Source of the DNA: Roseibium algicola
GTDB lineage: Bacteria; Pseudomonadota; Alphaproteobacteria; Rhizobiales; Stappiaceae
Length of the DNA: 64,000 bases
NCBI RefSeq assembly: GCF_001999245.1
Contig: NZ_CP019630.1
Span: 1,364,001 to 1,428,000 of the forward strand
Direction of reading: 5' to 3'
The first letter of the stretch is position 1, and each line of letters opens with the position of its first letter. Both the position numbers and the translations under genes were made by a program. Positions 9,596-18,169 of the stretch are shown here, piece by piece. The notes under the pieces are model-generated. The model was given only the letters and a program-made list of their open reading frames with translations. It was not told the origin of the DNA and ran no database searches.

Positions 9596-11020
9596 TCAGA
9601 CCGCCGTCCCGCCTATGGTCATGGCATTGATGCGCATGGACGGTTGGCCGACACCAACCGGCACGCCCTGCCCCTGCTTGCCGCAGGTGCCCATGCCGGG
9701 ATCGAGCTTCATGTCGTTCCCGATCATGGAAACGCGGGTCAGCGCGTCCGGTCCGTTACCGATCAGCATTGCGCCTTTCAGCGGCGCGCCAACCTTGCCG
9801 TTCTCCACGCGGTAGGCTTCGGTGCAGGAGAACACGAATTTGCCGGAGGTGATGTCGACCTGGCCACCACCGAAAGACACGGCGTAAATGCCGTCCTTGA
9901 CCGATGCCAGGATCTCGTCCGGATCCTTGTCACCGGCCATCATTACCGTATTGGTCATGCGCGGCATCGGGATGTGGGCGTAGGACTGCCGGCGGCCATT
10001 ACCGGTCGGCTCCATGCCCATCAGGCGCGCGTTCTGGCGGTCCTGCATGTAGCCCTTCAGGATACCGTCCTCAATCAGTACCGTTCGGCTGGAAGGCGTG
10101 CCTTCGTCGTCCACAGTCAGCGAGCCCCGACGATCGGCAATCGTTCCGTCGTCAACGATGGTCACGCCAGGCGAAGCAACGCGCTGGCCCAAGAGACCGG
10201 CGAACGCGGACGTTTTCTTGCGGTTGAAGTCGCCTTCCAGTCCGTGGCCGACGGCTTCGTGCAGAAGAATGCCCGGCCAGCCCGGCCCCAGCACGACATC
10301 GAAAGTGCCGGCAGGTGCAGGAACCGCTTCCAGATTGACCAGAGCCTGACGCAGTGCCTCGTCGACACCGCCCTGCCAGTTTTCCGTGGTGATGAAACGC
10401 TCGAAGCCTTCCCGGCCACCGCAACCGAATGAGCCGCTTTCCTGGCGTTCGTCATTGCCGGCGACGACGGAAATGCTGAGCCGCACCATCGGACGCACAT
10501 CGCGCACCAGATGACCGTCCGCACGCAGGATCTCGACCACCTGCCAGGAACCCGCCAGAGACGCGGACACCTGCCGCACGCGTGGATCCTTTGCCCGCGC
10601 GTAGGCGTCGATTTCCTGCAGCAGCTTGACCTTGTCCTCGAAGCTCGGCCCGCCAAGCGGGTTTGCATCGGTATAAAGCGTCTGGTTGGTGCGCGCAGGC
10701 GCTGCCGCGTAGCTACCCGAATACCCCTTCTTGACGGCGCTGACCGCATCGGCCGCCCGTTTCAATGCACCTTCGGAGATATCTCCGGCATGAGCGTAAC
10801 CGGCAGCTTCACCGGCAACGGCTCTCAGGCCGAAACCTTGTGCGGTGTCGTAGTTGGCCCCTTTCAGGCGCCCGTTGTCGAAGACCAGGCCTTCGCTTTG
10901 CCGGTATTCGACAAAAAGCTCGCCATCATCCGCTCCATCAAGTGCGTCCTGAGTGATCCGCCTTGCCGTTTCGAGGCCCAGGCCTGAAGATTCGATAAGA
11001 TCGGTGGTGGAAAGGGTCAT
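9596..11020 (-). CDS. tldD: Metalloprotease TldD
   Basis: TldD is the catalytic half of the TldD/TldE(PmbA) heterodimeric metalloprotease, which processes peptides such as microcin precursors and the CcdA antitoxin in E. coli. The 474-residue protein has the HExxxH zinc motif in LLHEAVGHGLEGD (His254, Glu255, His259) and a downstream FSCTEAYRVENG segment carrying the likely cysteine ligand. Its partner pmbA lies 4.7 kb away on the same strand, beyond the lipid A genes. Length and motifs are normal. Confidence 0.95.
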   Translation of the reverse strand: MTLSTTDLIESSGLGLETARRITQDALDGADDGELFVEYRQSEGLVFDNGRLKGANYDTAQGFGLRAVAGEAAGYAHAGDISEGALKRAADAVSAVKKGYSGSYAAAPARTNQTLYTDANPLGGPSFEDKVKLLQEIDAYARAKDPRVRQVSASLAGSWQVVEILRADGHLVRDVRPMVRLSISVVAGNDERQESGSFGCGGREGFERFITTENWQGGVDEALRQALVNLEAVPAPAGTFDVVLGPGWPGILLHEAVGHGLEGDFNRKKTSAFAGLLGQRVASPGVTIVDDGTIADRRGSLTVDDEGTPSSRTVLIEDGILKGYMQDRQNARLMGMEPTGNGRRQSYAHIPMPRMTNTVMMAGDKDPDEILASVKDGIYAVSFGGGQVDITSGKFVFSCTEAYRVENGKVGAPLKGAMLIGNGPDALTRVSMIGNDMKLDPGMGTCGKQGQGVPVGVGQPSMRINAMTIGGTAV

Positions 11021-11332
11021 CTGTCTGTCCTGATTTCGCCCGGAGTGTCTGCCGATGCAGGTTGCATTGCCAGACCGGGCAATTTGGTTGTTTCTCTCAA
11101 CATAGGCGTTTTGGCGCGCAAATCATCCCATAAGCGGAGAATTCCACTTGCCAGTCATGCGGTACCGCGCGCCGGAATGCAGTCGGGGCCGGGTTACCCT
11201 GAGCGATTTTGAAACCGATTGTCCCGCAACGGGGAAATGGGCCCCCGGCAAAGCTTTGACTTGCCCTCTCCTGCCAGTCTGCCATAAATGCTATCGAGAC
11301 TTCCCGATAGACCGACAGCCAAACTGCAGATC
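11021..11332. other. Intergenic region between tldD and the DUF2093 gene
   Basis: About 310 bases between the divergent tldD and DUF2093 genes. It must contain both promoters. No open frame with coding character, no repeat and no recognisable operator were seen. Confidence 0.5.
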
Positions 11333-11545
11333 ATGAACCGCTACGAAAATCCGCGCATCCCCAATGAAGCCCGCGTCCGCTACCTGGATGGCGACTATCA
11401 GGTGGAAACACCGGGGACATTCGTGCGCTGTGCGGTGACCGGAACGGCGATCCCGCTGGACGAGCTGAAATACTGGTCTGTCGAACGGCAGGAAGCCTAT
11501 GTCGATGCCAATGCGTCCATGAAGCGGTATCTGGAAACGCGCTGA
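11333..11545 (+). CDS. DUF2093 domain-containing protein
   Basis: This 70-residue protein starts MNRYENPRIPNEARVRYLDG at 11333. It matches the small alphaproteobacterial DUF2093 family: a YLDGDYQV segment, PGTFVRCAVTG with one cysteine, IPLDELKYWSV and a C-terminal RQEAYVDA. The frame is open upstream to 11288, but the family start is the methionine chosen here. No function is known. It is convergent with lpxK, whose stop lies 26 bp away. Confidence 0.85.
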   Translation: MNRYENPRIPNEARVRYLDGDYQVETPGTFVRCAVTGTAIPLDELKYWSVERQEAYVDANASMKRYLETR

Positions 11546-11571
11546 GCCGCGTCAGGCGAAGTCAAGCAGCC

Positions 11572-12594
11572 TCATTTTCCGAACTGACGCCGACGTAGCC
11601 GCTCCTTGATGAGTGACGCCAGCCTGTCTTCGTCGTCGATCTCCATTCGCACTTCCAGAACGGCCGCACTGGATGCGATCCAGTGGAACAGCTCTCCCGT
11701 CGACGTTTCCAGCCTGGCCATGTCCTTGGACGTCGTCACCAGCTTGAACCCGGCTTCCTCGGCTTCGGTCAGCAGCGCACGCACGTCGGCTTGCGTGTAT
11801 TGATGGTGATCGGGGAATTCCCGCGTTTTCCTCACGTCGTAGCCAAGCGATTTCAGCGTATCGAAGAATTTCTGCGGTCTGCCGATGCCCGCAAATGCAA
11901 AAAGCCTGCTTCCCGCCAGTTCATCGTTCGGCTGTGGCCGCACATGCGCGTGAAGGATCGGCAGCCCCTTGCGTCCAGCCAGATGCACAGCTTCCTCTGC
12001 CGCATCCCCCTCGCCTACCAGGACCAGGCAATCGGCCTTCACGATCTGCTTGGCCGCAGGTGCCCGCAAGGGACCGGCAGGCAGACACTTGCCATTGCCG
12101 AACCCCACGCTGCAATCGACCAGCACCAGGCTGAGATCCTTGGCCAGCGCCGGGTTCTGAAATCCGTCATCCATCAGAAGGACATCAATGGGCTGCTGTT
12201 CGGCAAGCCGTGCCCCCGACGGCCTGTCGGCCGCAATCACGGTTGGACCGTACCGGGCCAGCAACAAGGCCTCGTCACCGACAACATCGGCGTCGTGCAT
12301 GCTGGCATCGACAAGGAGCGGCCCTTTGGCCTTGCCGCCGTAACCGCGCAGCAGGAAACCGGGCCGCAAGCCTTCTTCCTGCAATCTGTAGGACAGTTCG
12401 ATGGCAAAGGGCGTCTTTCCGGTTCCGCCGACGACGAAATTGCCGACGCAGATTACAGGCAACCGGCTTTTCGCTTTCGGCTTCTTCAACATGCGGCGGC
12501 CTGAGACCAGTCCGTAAATCCAGCCTGCCGGCGACAGCAGCCAACTTGCCAGTGTCTGTCCCGGCTTCCACCAGAAGTCGGGCGCCGACTTCAT
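11572..12594 (-). CDS. lpxK: Tetraacyldisaccharide 4'-kinase
   Basis: LpxK phosphorylates the 4' position of the tetraacyldisaccharide to make lipid IVA, the sixth step of lipid A synthesis, at the inner membrane. The 340-residue protein has an N-terminal membrane-associated helix and the Walker A/P-loop in VGNFVVGGTGKTP (about residues 50-62). The Walker-like MDDGFQNPAL and the late HHQYTQADV are also present. Its ATG overlaps the waaA stop by 4 bp (ATGA), so the two are translationally coupled. Identity is secure. Confidence 0.95.
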   Translation of the reverse strand: MKSAPDFWWKPGQTLASWLLSPAGWIYGLVSGRRMLKKPKAKSRLPVICVGNFVVGGTGKTPFAIELSYRLQEEGLRPGFLLRGYGGKAKGPLLVDASMHDADVVGDEALLLARYGPTVIAADRPSGARLAEQQPIDVLLMDDGFQNPALAKDLSLVLVDCSVGFGNGKCLPAGPLRAPAAKQIVKADCLVLVGEGDAAEEAVHLAGRKGLPILHAHVRPQPNDELAGSRLFAFAGIGRPQKFFDTLKSLGYDVRKTREFPDHHQYTQADVRALLTEAEEAGFKLVTTSKDMARLETSTGELFHWIASSAAVLEVRMEIDDEDRLASLIKERLRRRQFGK

Positions 12595-13907
12595 GCGCGG
12601 CCCCGCGGCAGCGGATCGCCAGTCGCCGGACCTGCTTTTCCCAACATGGGTTGCAACACTTTCAGGGTTTCGGCCAAGGCACCGCGCCCGGCCTCGACCA
12701 GGGCTCTTGCTCTTTCCGCCTGCGCCCGGGCAGCGTCAGCATCGCGCAAAAGACTGCCAACACAATCTGCCAGGTTCTCCGGCAACTCCGCTTTCAGCGA
12801 AGCCCGCCGGCTCCAGAAGTCCTTGTAGACGGCTCGGGCGTTCGCAACACGCGGGCCAGTGACCAACGCGGAGCCCGACAATGCAGCTTCCACCGGGTTA
12901 TGACCGCCCGCATCGTTGAATGAACCACCCAAAAACGTCACCGGTGCCAATCTGTAAAAAAGTCCCATCTCGCCCAGTGTATCACCGAGATAGACATCTG
13001 TGTCCGTTTCAATTGCCTGATCCAGACTTCGACGCGCCGCACGCAGGCCACGGCTATCGATCATGGCCGCAATATCATCTGTCCGAACGGGATGTCGCGG
13101 CACCAGGACCAGCAGGAGACCGGGAAATTCCTCGGTGAGACGGCCAAAGGCCTCGAGTACAATTTCGTCTTCGCCCGGATGCGTCAGGGCGGCCAGCCAG
13201 ACCGGACGCGCTCCTGTCTGCGCCAACAGGGCGGTTGCCTGGCCTTCGTCCACGGCCGGGTCCGGTGCATCGAATTTCAGATTGCCGGGCGTTGAAACAT
13301 TGCGGCAGCCCAACAGGCGGAACCGCTCGCCATCGGCGGCGCTTTGCGCCAGAACCATATCCAGACACCGAAACAGATATCCGGAAATACGCGGAAAGCG
13401 CGCCCAGCTTCGATACGACCGGTCCGACAGGCGGCCGTTGAGAAGTACGAAGGGCGTTTGCCGTGAACGCATTTCATCGAAAAGGCACGGCCAGATTTCG
13501 GACTCGACCACCATCGCCAGGTCCGGGGACCAGTGGTCGAGAAATCGGCAGATCGGCCCGGGCGCATCGAATGGCATGAACTGGTGGATCGCCCCTTCCG
13601 GCAAGCGGCCCTGTGCCAGCTGTGCCGCCGTCACGGTGACAGTGGTCAGGAGCACCTTGTTGCCGGACCCCGTCAGTTCATCAACCAGCGGCAGCACGGA
13701 TACGGTTTCACCGACACTGGCCGCGTGGATCCAGACAAGCTTGCCTGCTGGCCGGCTTGTTGCGCTCCGTCCGAAACGTTCCCCCTTGCGGGCCGGCAAT
13801 TCCTTGCCGGAGTGGCTGCGCAGCCAGAAAAGCAGATTGAACAGAGGCGTCAGGGCCCGTGCAAGGCCCCTGTAGAGACTGAAGACAAGGGGTCGCCGGT
13901 CAGCCAT
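12591..13907 (-). CDS. waaA: 3-deoxy-D-manno-octulosonic acid (Kdo) transferase
   Basis: WaaA/KdtA transfers Kdo from CMP-Kdo to the lipid A precursor. I place the start at MADRRPLVFS (13907), giving 438 residues and an 8-bp overlap with the upstream acyltransferase gene; the frame continues upstream to 14027 inside that gene. An N-terminal membrane anchor is followed by RKGERFG, holding the catalytic glutamate. The GT-B C-terminal half has VFLGGSFNDAGGHNPVEAA-like nucleotide-sugar contacts (TFLGGSF, GGHNPVEAA). It lies between the acyltransferase and lpxK in a tight operon. Confidence 0.95.
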   Translation of the reverse strand: MADRRPLVFSLYRGLARALTPLFNLLFWLRSHSGKELPARKGERFGRSATSRPAGKLVWIHAASVGETVSVLPLVDELTGSGNKVLLTTVTVTAAQLAQGRLPEGAIHQFMPFDAPGPICRFLDHWSPDLAMVVESEIWPCLFDEMRSRQTPFVLLNGRLSDRSYRSWARFPRISGYLFRCLDMVLAQSAADGERFRLLGCRNVSTPGNLKFDAPDPAVDEGQATALLAQTGARPVWLAALTHPGEDEIVLEAFGRLTEEFPGLLLVLVPRHPVRTDDIAAMIDSRGLRAARRSLDQAIETDTDVYLGDTLGEMGLFYRLAPVTFLGGSFNDAGGHNPVEAALSGSALVTGPRVANARAVYKDFWSRRASLKAELPENLADCVGSLLRDADAARAQAERARALVEAGRGALAETLKVLQPMLGKAGPATGDPLPRGRA

Positions 13908-14598
13908 CCGCCCTTCCGACCAGCTCGTAAGCACGTTTCGTTGCGGCGTTGAGCCCCTCTTCCACCTTGAGGCGATATTCCTCAAGCGTGTCGTCGTCCG
14001 CATCGGCGGGAACCCAGATGAGATCACTCACCGCGATGCTGCCCCGGCCGAACGGCAGGTTGACGCTGGCCTTGTCCCAACTGTTCAGCTCGATGCTGCG
14101 GCTGGTTGCCACCGCCACAGGCAGGACGGGACGGCCCGAATGCTTGGCAAGCTGAACGATGCCAACGCCAGACTTGCGGGCCGGACCTTTGGGCACATCC
14201 GCCGTCATGGCGATGGAATAGCCTTCCTTGAGCGCACGAAGCGCCTCGATGAAACCTCGCATGCCGCCGCGCTTTTTTATCTGGCGTGCGTTCTTGCCGC
14301 CGGAGGCACGGATCAGGCCGAGGCCGAGCTTGCGGGCCGCGATCGCGTTTACCTCGCCATCGGCAGACCGGGAAATCATCACCTTGGCGGGCCAGTGAGC
14401 CGGCTTGGCGAAGGGCACCATGAAGTGCTGGCCGTGCCACATGGCCACGATAACCGGGAGATCCTGTTCGGAACGTTCGTGCACGCCCTCCGGATCGATC
14501 ACGAACCGGTTGGTACGGTAGACCAGTTTCAGGTAAACGGCCATCAAAGTGCCGATGCTGGCCAGAACCCAGGGCTGACGGCCGAGGCGTTTTATCAT
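13900..14598 (-). CDS. Lysophospholipid acyltransferase family protein (DUF374)
   Basis: This 232-residue membrane-associated protein has one N-terminal hydrophobic helix. The DUF374 motif MWHGQHFMVPF is the family's variant of the HX4D acyltransferase box. SRSADGEVNA and TADVPKGPARKSGVG follow. DUF374 proteins sit beside waaA in many alphaproteobacteria. Placement in an lpxK-waaA operon suggests a role in acylating lipid A or a related envelope lipid, but that is inference. The gene overlaps waaA by 8 bp and lies 32 bp downstream of the DUF4170 gene. Confidence 0.85.
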   Translation of the reverse strand: MIKRLGRQPWVLASIGTLMAVYLKLVYRTNRFVIDPEGVHERSEQDLPVIVAMWHGQHFMVPFAKPAHWPAKVMISRSADGEVNAIAARKLGLGLIRASGGKNARQIKKRGGMRGFIEALRALKEGYSIAMTADVPKGPARKSGVGIVQLAKHSGRPVLPVAVATSRSIELNSWDKASVNLPFGRGSIAVSDLIWVPADADDDTLEEYRLKVEEGLNAATKRAYELVGRADG

Positions 14599-14630
14599 TT
14601 GGTGTTGTCGCCTGAGAGAGCTGCGCTGCC

Positions 14631-14870
14631 TTAAGAAGCCGTTTCCGGATCGAGCAAGCGGTGCATGTGGACGATGAAGTAACGCATATGAGCGTTGTCT
14701 ACCGTCGCCTGTGCCTTGGATTTCCAGGCTTTGTAGGCTTCGGCATAATTCGGGTAGATTCCGACGATATCCAGTTCGTCCAGATCGCGGAACGTCAGCC
14801 CTTCCGGTGATTCCAGCTCGCCGCCGAACACAAGATGAAGGAGCTGCTTCGGAGTATCGGTATTACTCAT
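14631..14870 (-). CDS. DUF4170 domain-containing protein
   Basis: This 79-residue soluble protein starts MSNTDTPKQLLHLVFGGELE at 14870, behind a GAGGA site. It continues with FRDLDELDIVGIYPNYAEAY, KAWKSKAQATVDNA and MRYFIVHMHRLLDPE. This is the compact DUF4170 fold, restricted to alphaproteobacteria and usually found next to Kdo/lipid A genes, as here. No function is assigned. It lies between cysQ and the acyltransferase in the same operon. Confidence 0.85.
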   Translation of the reverse strand: MSNTDTPKQLLHLVFGGELESPEGLTFRDLDELDIVGIYPNYAEAYKAWKSKAQATVDNAHMRYFIVHMHRLLDPETAS

Positions 14871-14904
14871 CAATATCCTCGCTTTCGTCGCTGCAACCGG
14901 TCTG

Positions 14905-15768
14905 TTACCTGATCAGGTCGTCGAGCGCGTCGCGCACAGGCCCGATCAGCGCAACAGGAGCTGCGATCAGGGCCGGGTGGCCGGTCTTGGCGCGGTTGTA
15001 GATCAGGTTCCGACCCGACAGGTCGGTCAATACACCGCCCGCTTCCTGCACCAAAAGATCCGCCGCCGCAAGATCCCAATCGCTCGGCCCGCCCCGTGCG
15101 GCCCCGACATCGACCCTTCCTGCTGCAACGATCGCCAGCCGATAAGCCAGGGAGCGCAGGATTTCCGTACCGACAAAACCTGCAGCGACAACGTCCTGAT
15201 TGGCAACAATGGAATGCGGTCCGGTCAAGGTTGCACCGGAAAGGCCGGTGCGATCTGACACCGCCAGTCGTGCCCCATTGAGCCAGGCTCCGCCGCCTGT
15301 ACGGGCCAGGAACATCTCGTCCCGGCGCGGGCAAAAGACCGAAGCTGCAACGGGCCGACCGGCCTCGACCACGGCAATCGCCACCGTCCATTCGTCCCCA
15401 CCCGCCAGAAAAGCCCGCGTGCCGTCAATCGGATCGACAATGAAGACACGCTCGTGGTTGAGACGGCTGCGGTCGTCGGCGGTTTCCTCCGAAAGCCAGC
15501 CGTAGTCCGGCCGCGCAGACCGCAGGTAGTCCGCGAGAAAACGGTCTACCGCGAGATCTGCCTCGGAAACCGGCGACATGCCCGCCTTGCCCTTGTACCA
15601 GGTCTCCGGATCCTGACCGAAGAAACCCAGTGCAATATCGCCCGCCTGGCGCGCAGCCAACTCCAGCAGGCGCAGGTCCGCGTCCCTTCCGGCTTCATCC
15701 AGCCCGATTTCGCTTCGTCCGGTGTCGTTCAGGCCCTTGTCAGCTTCCGGCAAGGGCCATTCCTTCAA
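14905..15768 (-). CDS. cysQ: 3'(2'),5'-bisphosphate nucleotidase / inositol-monophosphatase family protein (CysQ-like)
   Basis: This 287-residue Mg-dependent, lithium-sensitive type phosphatase carries the family motifs WLSEETAD (first metal Glu), DPIDGTRAF (metal Asp pair) and SDWDLAAADLL (last metal Asp). CysQ enzymes recycle 3'-phosphoadenosine 5'-phosphate from sulfate assimilation; inositol phosphatase activity is the alternative. The first 29 bp overlap the 3' end of pmbA, so both are co-transcribed. The substrate is inferred from similarity to alphaproteobacterial CysQ. Confidence 0.85.
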   Translation of the reverse strand: MKEWPLPEADKGLNDTGRSEIGLDEAGRDADLRLLELAARQAGDIALGFFGQDPETWYKGKAGMSPVSEADLAVDRFLADYLRSARPDYGWLSEETADDRSRLNHERVFIVDPIDGTRAFLAGGDEWTVAIAVVEAGRPVAASVFCPRRDEMFLARTGGGAWLNGARLAVSDRTGLSGATLTGPHSIVANQDVVAAGFVGTEILRSLAYRLAIVAAGRVDVGAARGGPSDWDLAAADLLVQEAGGVLTDLSGRNLIYNRAKTGHPALIAAPVALIGPVRDALDDLIR

Positions 15769-17083
15769 TCATGACCGAGGGAGTGGCTGCCGAATAACGG
15801 TTGTCGAGGTCGCTGCCGGGCACGAGCCGTGCAAACATGTCCTTCAGATTGCTTGCAATGGTGATTTCACTGACGGCTTCTACGATCTGGCCGTTTTCGA
15901 ACCAGAACCCGGCTGCCCCGCGCGAATAGTCACCGGTGAGGCCGTTTACGCCGTGACCGATCAGGTCGGTCACCAGCAGGCCCTGCCCGGCTTCCGCCAT
16001 CAATTCTTCCAGCGATTTTTCGCCAGGCATCAATGTGACGTTCGTTGCGCCAGGCGACGTGCCGCTGCCACTGCGGTGCGCCCGGCCATTGGGCGTCAGG
16101 CCCAGTTCGCGTGCGGAGGCACCGTCCAGAAACCAGTGTCGCAGGACACCGTCTTCAATAACATCGAGACGTTCCGCCCGGGTCCCTTCCCCGTCGAAGG
16201 GGCGTGTTGCGGCACCCCGGCGTTTGAACGGGTCGTCAACCACCTGGATGCCAGGTGCGAACACTGCCTCACCCATCCGGTCTTTCAGGAAGCTGGTCTT
16301 GCGCGCAATTGCGGCCCCGTTGATCGCCCCGACAAGGTGCCCGAGAATGCTGCGGGCAGCGCGCGATTCATAAATGACGTTCGCGGTGCGGGTCGAAAGC
16401 TTGTTCGGGTTGAGACGGCGCACAGCTCTTTCCCCGGCCCTGCGTCCGATTTCCGCCGGTGCTTCCAGGTCTTCGTAATAGGTACGGCTGTCGAAATCGT
16501 AATCCCGCTCCATGCCGGTCCCTTCCCCTGCGACGGCTGTCATGGACATGCCATAGCGGGACGACATGTAGGACCCCTGGAACCCATGGCTGGTCGCCAG
16601 AACGACACCGGCAAGACGCCAGGAGGCTCCCGCACCGCCGGATTTGGTGACGCCTTCGACTTCCAGACCGGCCGCTTCCGCTTCCAGCGCAATCTGCGTC
16701 AGGTCCTCGGCAGTCATTTCCTTTGTGTCCAGAAGCTCGAGTTCCGGAAACTCCTTCACGAGAAGATCCTGATCGGCAAGACCGGCATAGGGATCTTCCG
16801 GCGCGACCTTGGCCATGGCGACGGCACGTTCAGCCAGGCTTGCCGGGTCATCGAGACGGTTGGCTGAGACAGCAGCAGTGCGCTTGCCGACAAACACCCT
16901 CAAGGTGACGTCGTCGCCTTCGGCGCGCTCGGTTTCTTCCACCTTGCCTTCGCGAACATCGACCGAAAGCGAGACACCGGTAACCGCAATCGCGTCGCAG
17001 GCGTCAGCTCCGGCCTTGCGGGCTGCTTCCACCAGACGGGCTGCCCGGGATTGCAATTCGCTTTGATCAATCAGTTCCGACAT
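15740..17083 (-). CDS. pmbA: TldE/PmbA metalloprotease partner
   Basis: PmbA (TldE) is the partner of TldD in the heterodimeric TldD/E protease. The 447-residue protein has the family N-terminus (QSRAARLVEAARKAGAD and VSLSVDVREGKVEETER). Later it shows VYESRAARSILGHLVGAINGAA, DGEGTRAERLDVIEDGVLRHW-type blocks and GHGVNGLTGDYSRGAAGFW. As expected for PmbA, there is no HExxxH. It is the first gene of the run leading to lpxK, while tldD lies beyond that run. Confidence 0.93.
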   Translation of the reverse strand: MSELIDQSELQSRAARLVEAARKAGADACDAIAVTGVSLSVDVREGKVEETERAEGDDVTLRVFVGKRTAAVSANRLDDPASLAERAVAMAKVAPEDPYAGLADQDLLVKEFPELELLDTKEMTAEDLTQIALEAEAAGLEVEGVTKSGGAGASWRLAGVVLATSHGFQGSYMSSRYGMSMTAVAGEGTGMERDYDFDSRTYYEDLEAPAEIGRRAGERAVRRLNPNKLSTRTANVIYESRAARSILGHLVGAINGAAIARKTSFLKDRMGEAVFAPGIQVVDDPFKRRGAATRPFDGEGTRAERLDVIEDGVLRHWFLDGASARELGLTPNGRAHRSGSGTSPGATNVTLMPGEKSLEELMAEAGQGLLVTDLIGHGVNGLTGDYSRGAAGFWFENGQIVEAVSEITIASNLKDMFARLVPGSDLDNRYSAATPSVMIEGMALAGS

Positions 17084-17493
17084 CGTGTCCGCTCTTTCGT
17101 CTTCTGGTTCGGCAGTTGTTTACGCCCCGCACGGCTGCGCTGCAACTGTCGGGGCCTTTTGCGGGCAATCCGGTCGTGCCCGGCGCCGTCCAGAGACATG
17201 GTTTTCCCCTGATAGGTGGGAAATGGGATTTTGAGCCGGTTCCGGCAAGAGGTTGCAATGCCGCAGCGCCTCATCCGATTTTCGTAATGATGACCGCAAG
17301 ATAGGCGGGATCGGGACAGGGCGGTAAATTCATTCAAAGGTTGTATCAAGTCGAATCTGCCACATGACTGAACAAGGTGTTACCTGTCTGATTACATTCC
17401 AGTAACCCTCTTATAAATCAGACTTTTTTAACTCTGTATCTTAAGTGGTTCACGACTTTTCTTCAGTAGATTAAATGCATCGAGAGACCAAAA
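17084..17493. other. Intergenic region with AT-rich 3' half
   Basis: About 410 bases between the divergent pmbA and DUF6101-like genes. The second half (about 17340-17490) is clearly AT-richer. It contains an inverted repeat GTCTGAT (17386-17392) / ATCAGAC (17417-17423) followed by six T residues. This could be the terminator of a short plus-strand RNA or a leader structure, but the loop of 24 bases is long. No gene is supported. Confidence 0.45.
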
Positions 17494-18117
17494 ATGGTCC
17501 GACCTAAAGGTCCGGTGGAGAGTCATTTGAGACGTCAAACAGAAATACAGGAAATGGTAGCAACCGGGGTCGGCGCCCAAACGATGCCGCATCCCGGTTG
17601 CCTGCCGGCCCACTTCGAGCAACGCCTTGAAAACCGGCCGGGTACCCCTTCCCTGCCAGCCGAAATTTTCCTGGATCGTGACAGGGCGGTCATCAAGCGG
17701 CGGGTTGCCGGTGTTCCGGTGACGGTGGTGGTGCCCGCTCAAGGTTTCGATGGTGTCATGGTCCGGATCGTTCCGGGCGCGGTGCCGGGTGAAATCGTGG
17801 CGGCACTGATCCTGAAACATCCCGATAGCGCGCTGTCGATCACCCTGGCCGAAACCGAGAAATCCGATGACCTTGCGGTTCTGTGGAGCCGGTGGGCCCA
17901 GGTGTTCAACCTGCCGATGCTGGTGTGTGACCTCGGCGGCAAGGTAAAGCCGATCGAAGCCTACAGCGCCGTTCCGGCTTCAAAACCTGCGCCCCGGCGC
18001 AAGCTGCGCCTATTGACCGGCCGCCGTCCGCGCTTCCTGAACCGCCGTCTTCCCGGCCGGCAGGAACCTTCGGCAACCGTCCACGCCAATGAGCGTGAGA
18101 TCATTGCCCGCACCTGA
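17494..18117 (+). CDS. DUF6101-like conserved hypothetical protein
   Basis: The protein is up to 207 residues from the ATG at 17494; an alternative ATG at 17554 would shorten it by 20, and neither has a strong ribosome binding site. A core of about 70 residues (IFLDRDRAVIKRRVAGVPV through FDGVMVRIVPG) resembles the DUF6101 family of Hyphomicrobiales. A segment with hydrophobic and Trp residues (DDLAVLWSRWAQVF) and a very basic C-terminal tail follow. There are no membrane helices. The function is unknown. The gene ends at a strong terminator shared with the convergent ubiA. Confidence 0.7.
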   Translation: MVRPKGPVESHLRRQTEIQEMVATGVGAQTMPHPGCLPAHFEQRLENRPGTPSLPAEIFLDRDRAVIKRRVAGVPVTVVVPAQGFDGVMVRIVPGAVPGEIVAALILKHPDSALSITLAETEKSDDLAVLWSRWAQVFNLPMLVCDLGGKVKPIEAYSAVPASKPAPRRKLRLLTGRRPRFLNRRLPGRQEPSATVHANEREIIART

Positions 18118-18137
18118 GCGTGCACACGACAGTTTTC

Positions 18138-18168
18138 AAAAAAAGCCCCGCTGAGCGGGGCTTTTTTC
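18138..18168. terminator. Strong rho-independent terminator (bidirectional)
   Basis: The stem AAAAAGCCCCGC / GCGGGGCTTTTT with a TGA loop is flanked by A and T runs. It separates the DUF6101-like gene from the convergent ubiA stop at 18170-18172 and can work on both strands. Confidence 0.9.
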
Positions 18169-18169
18169 G

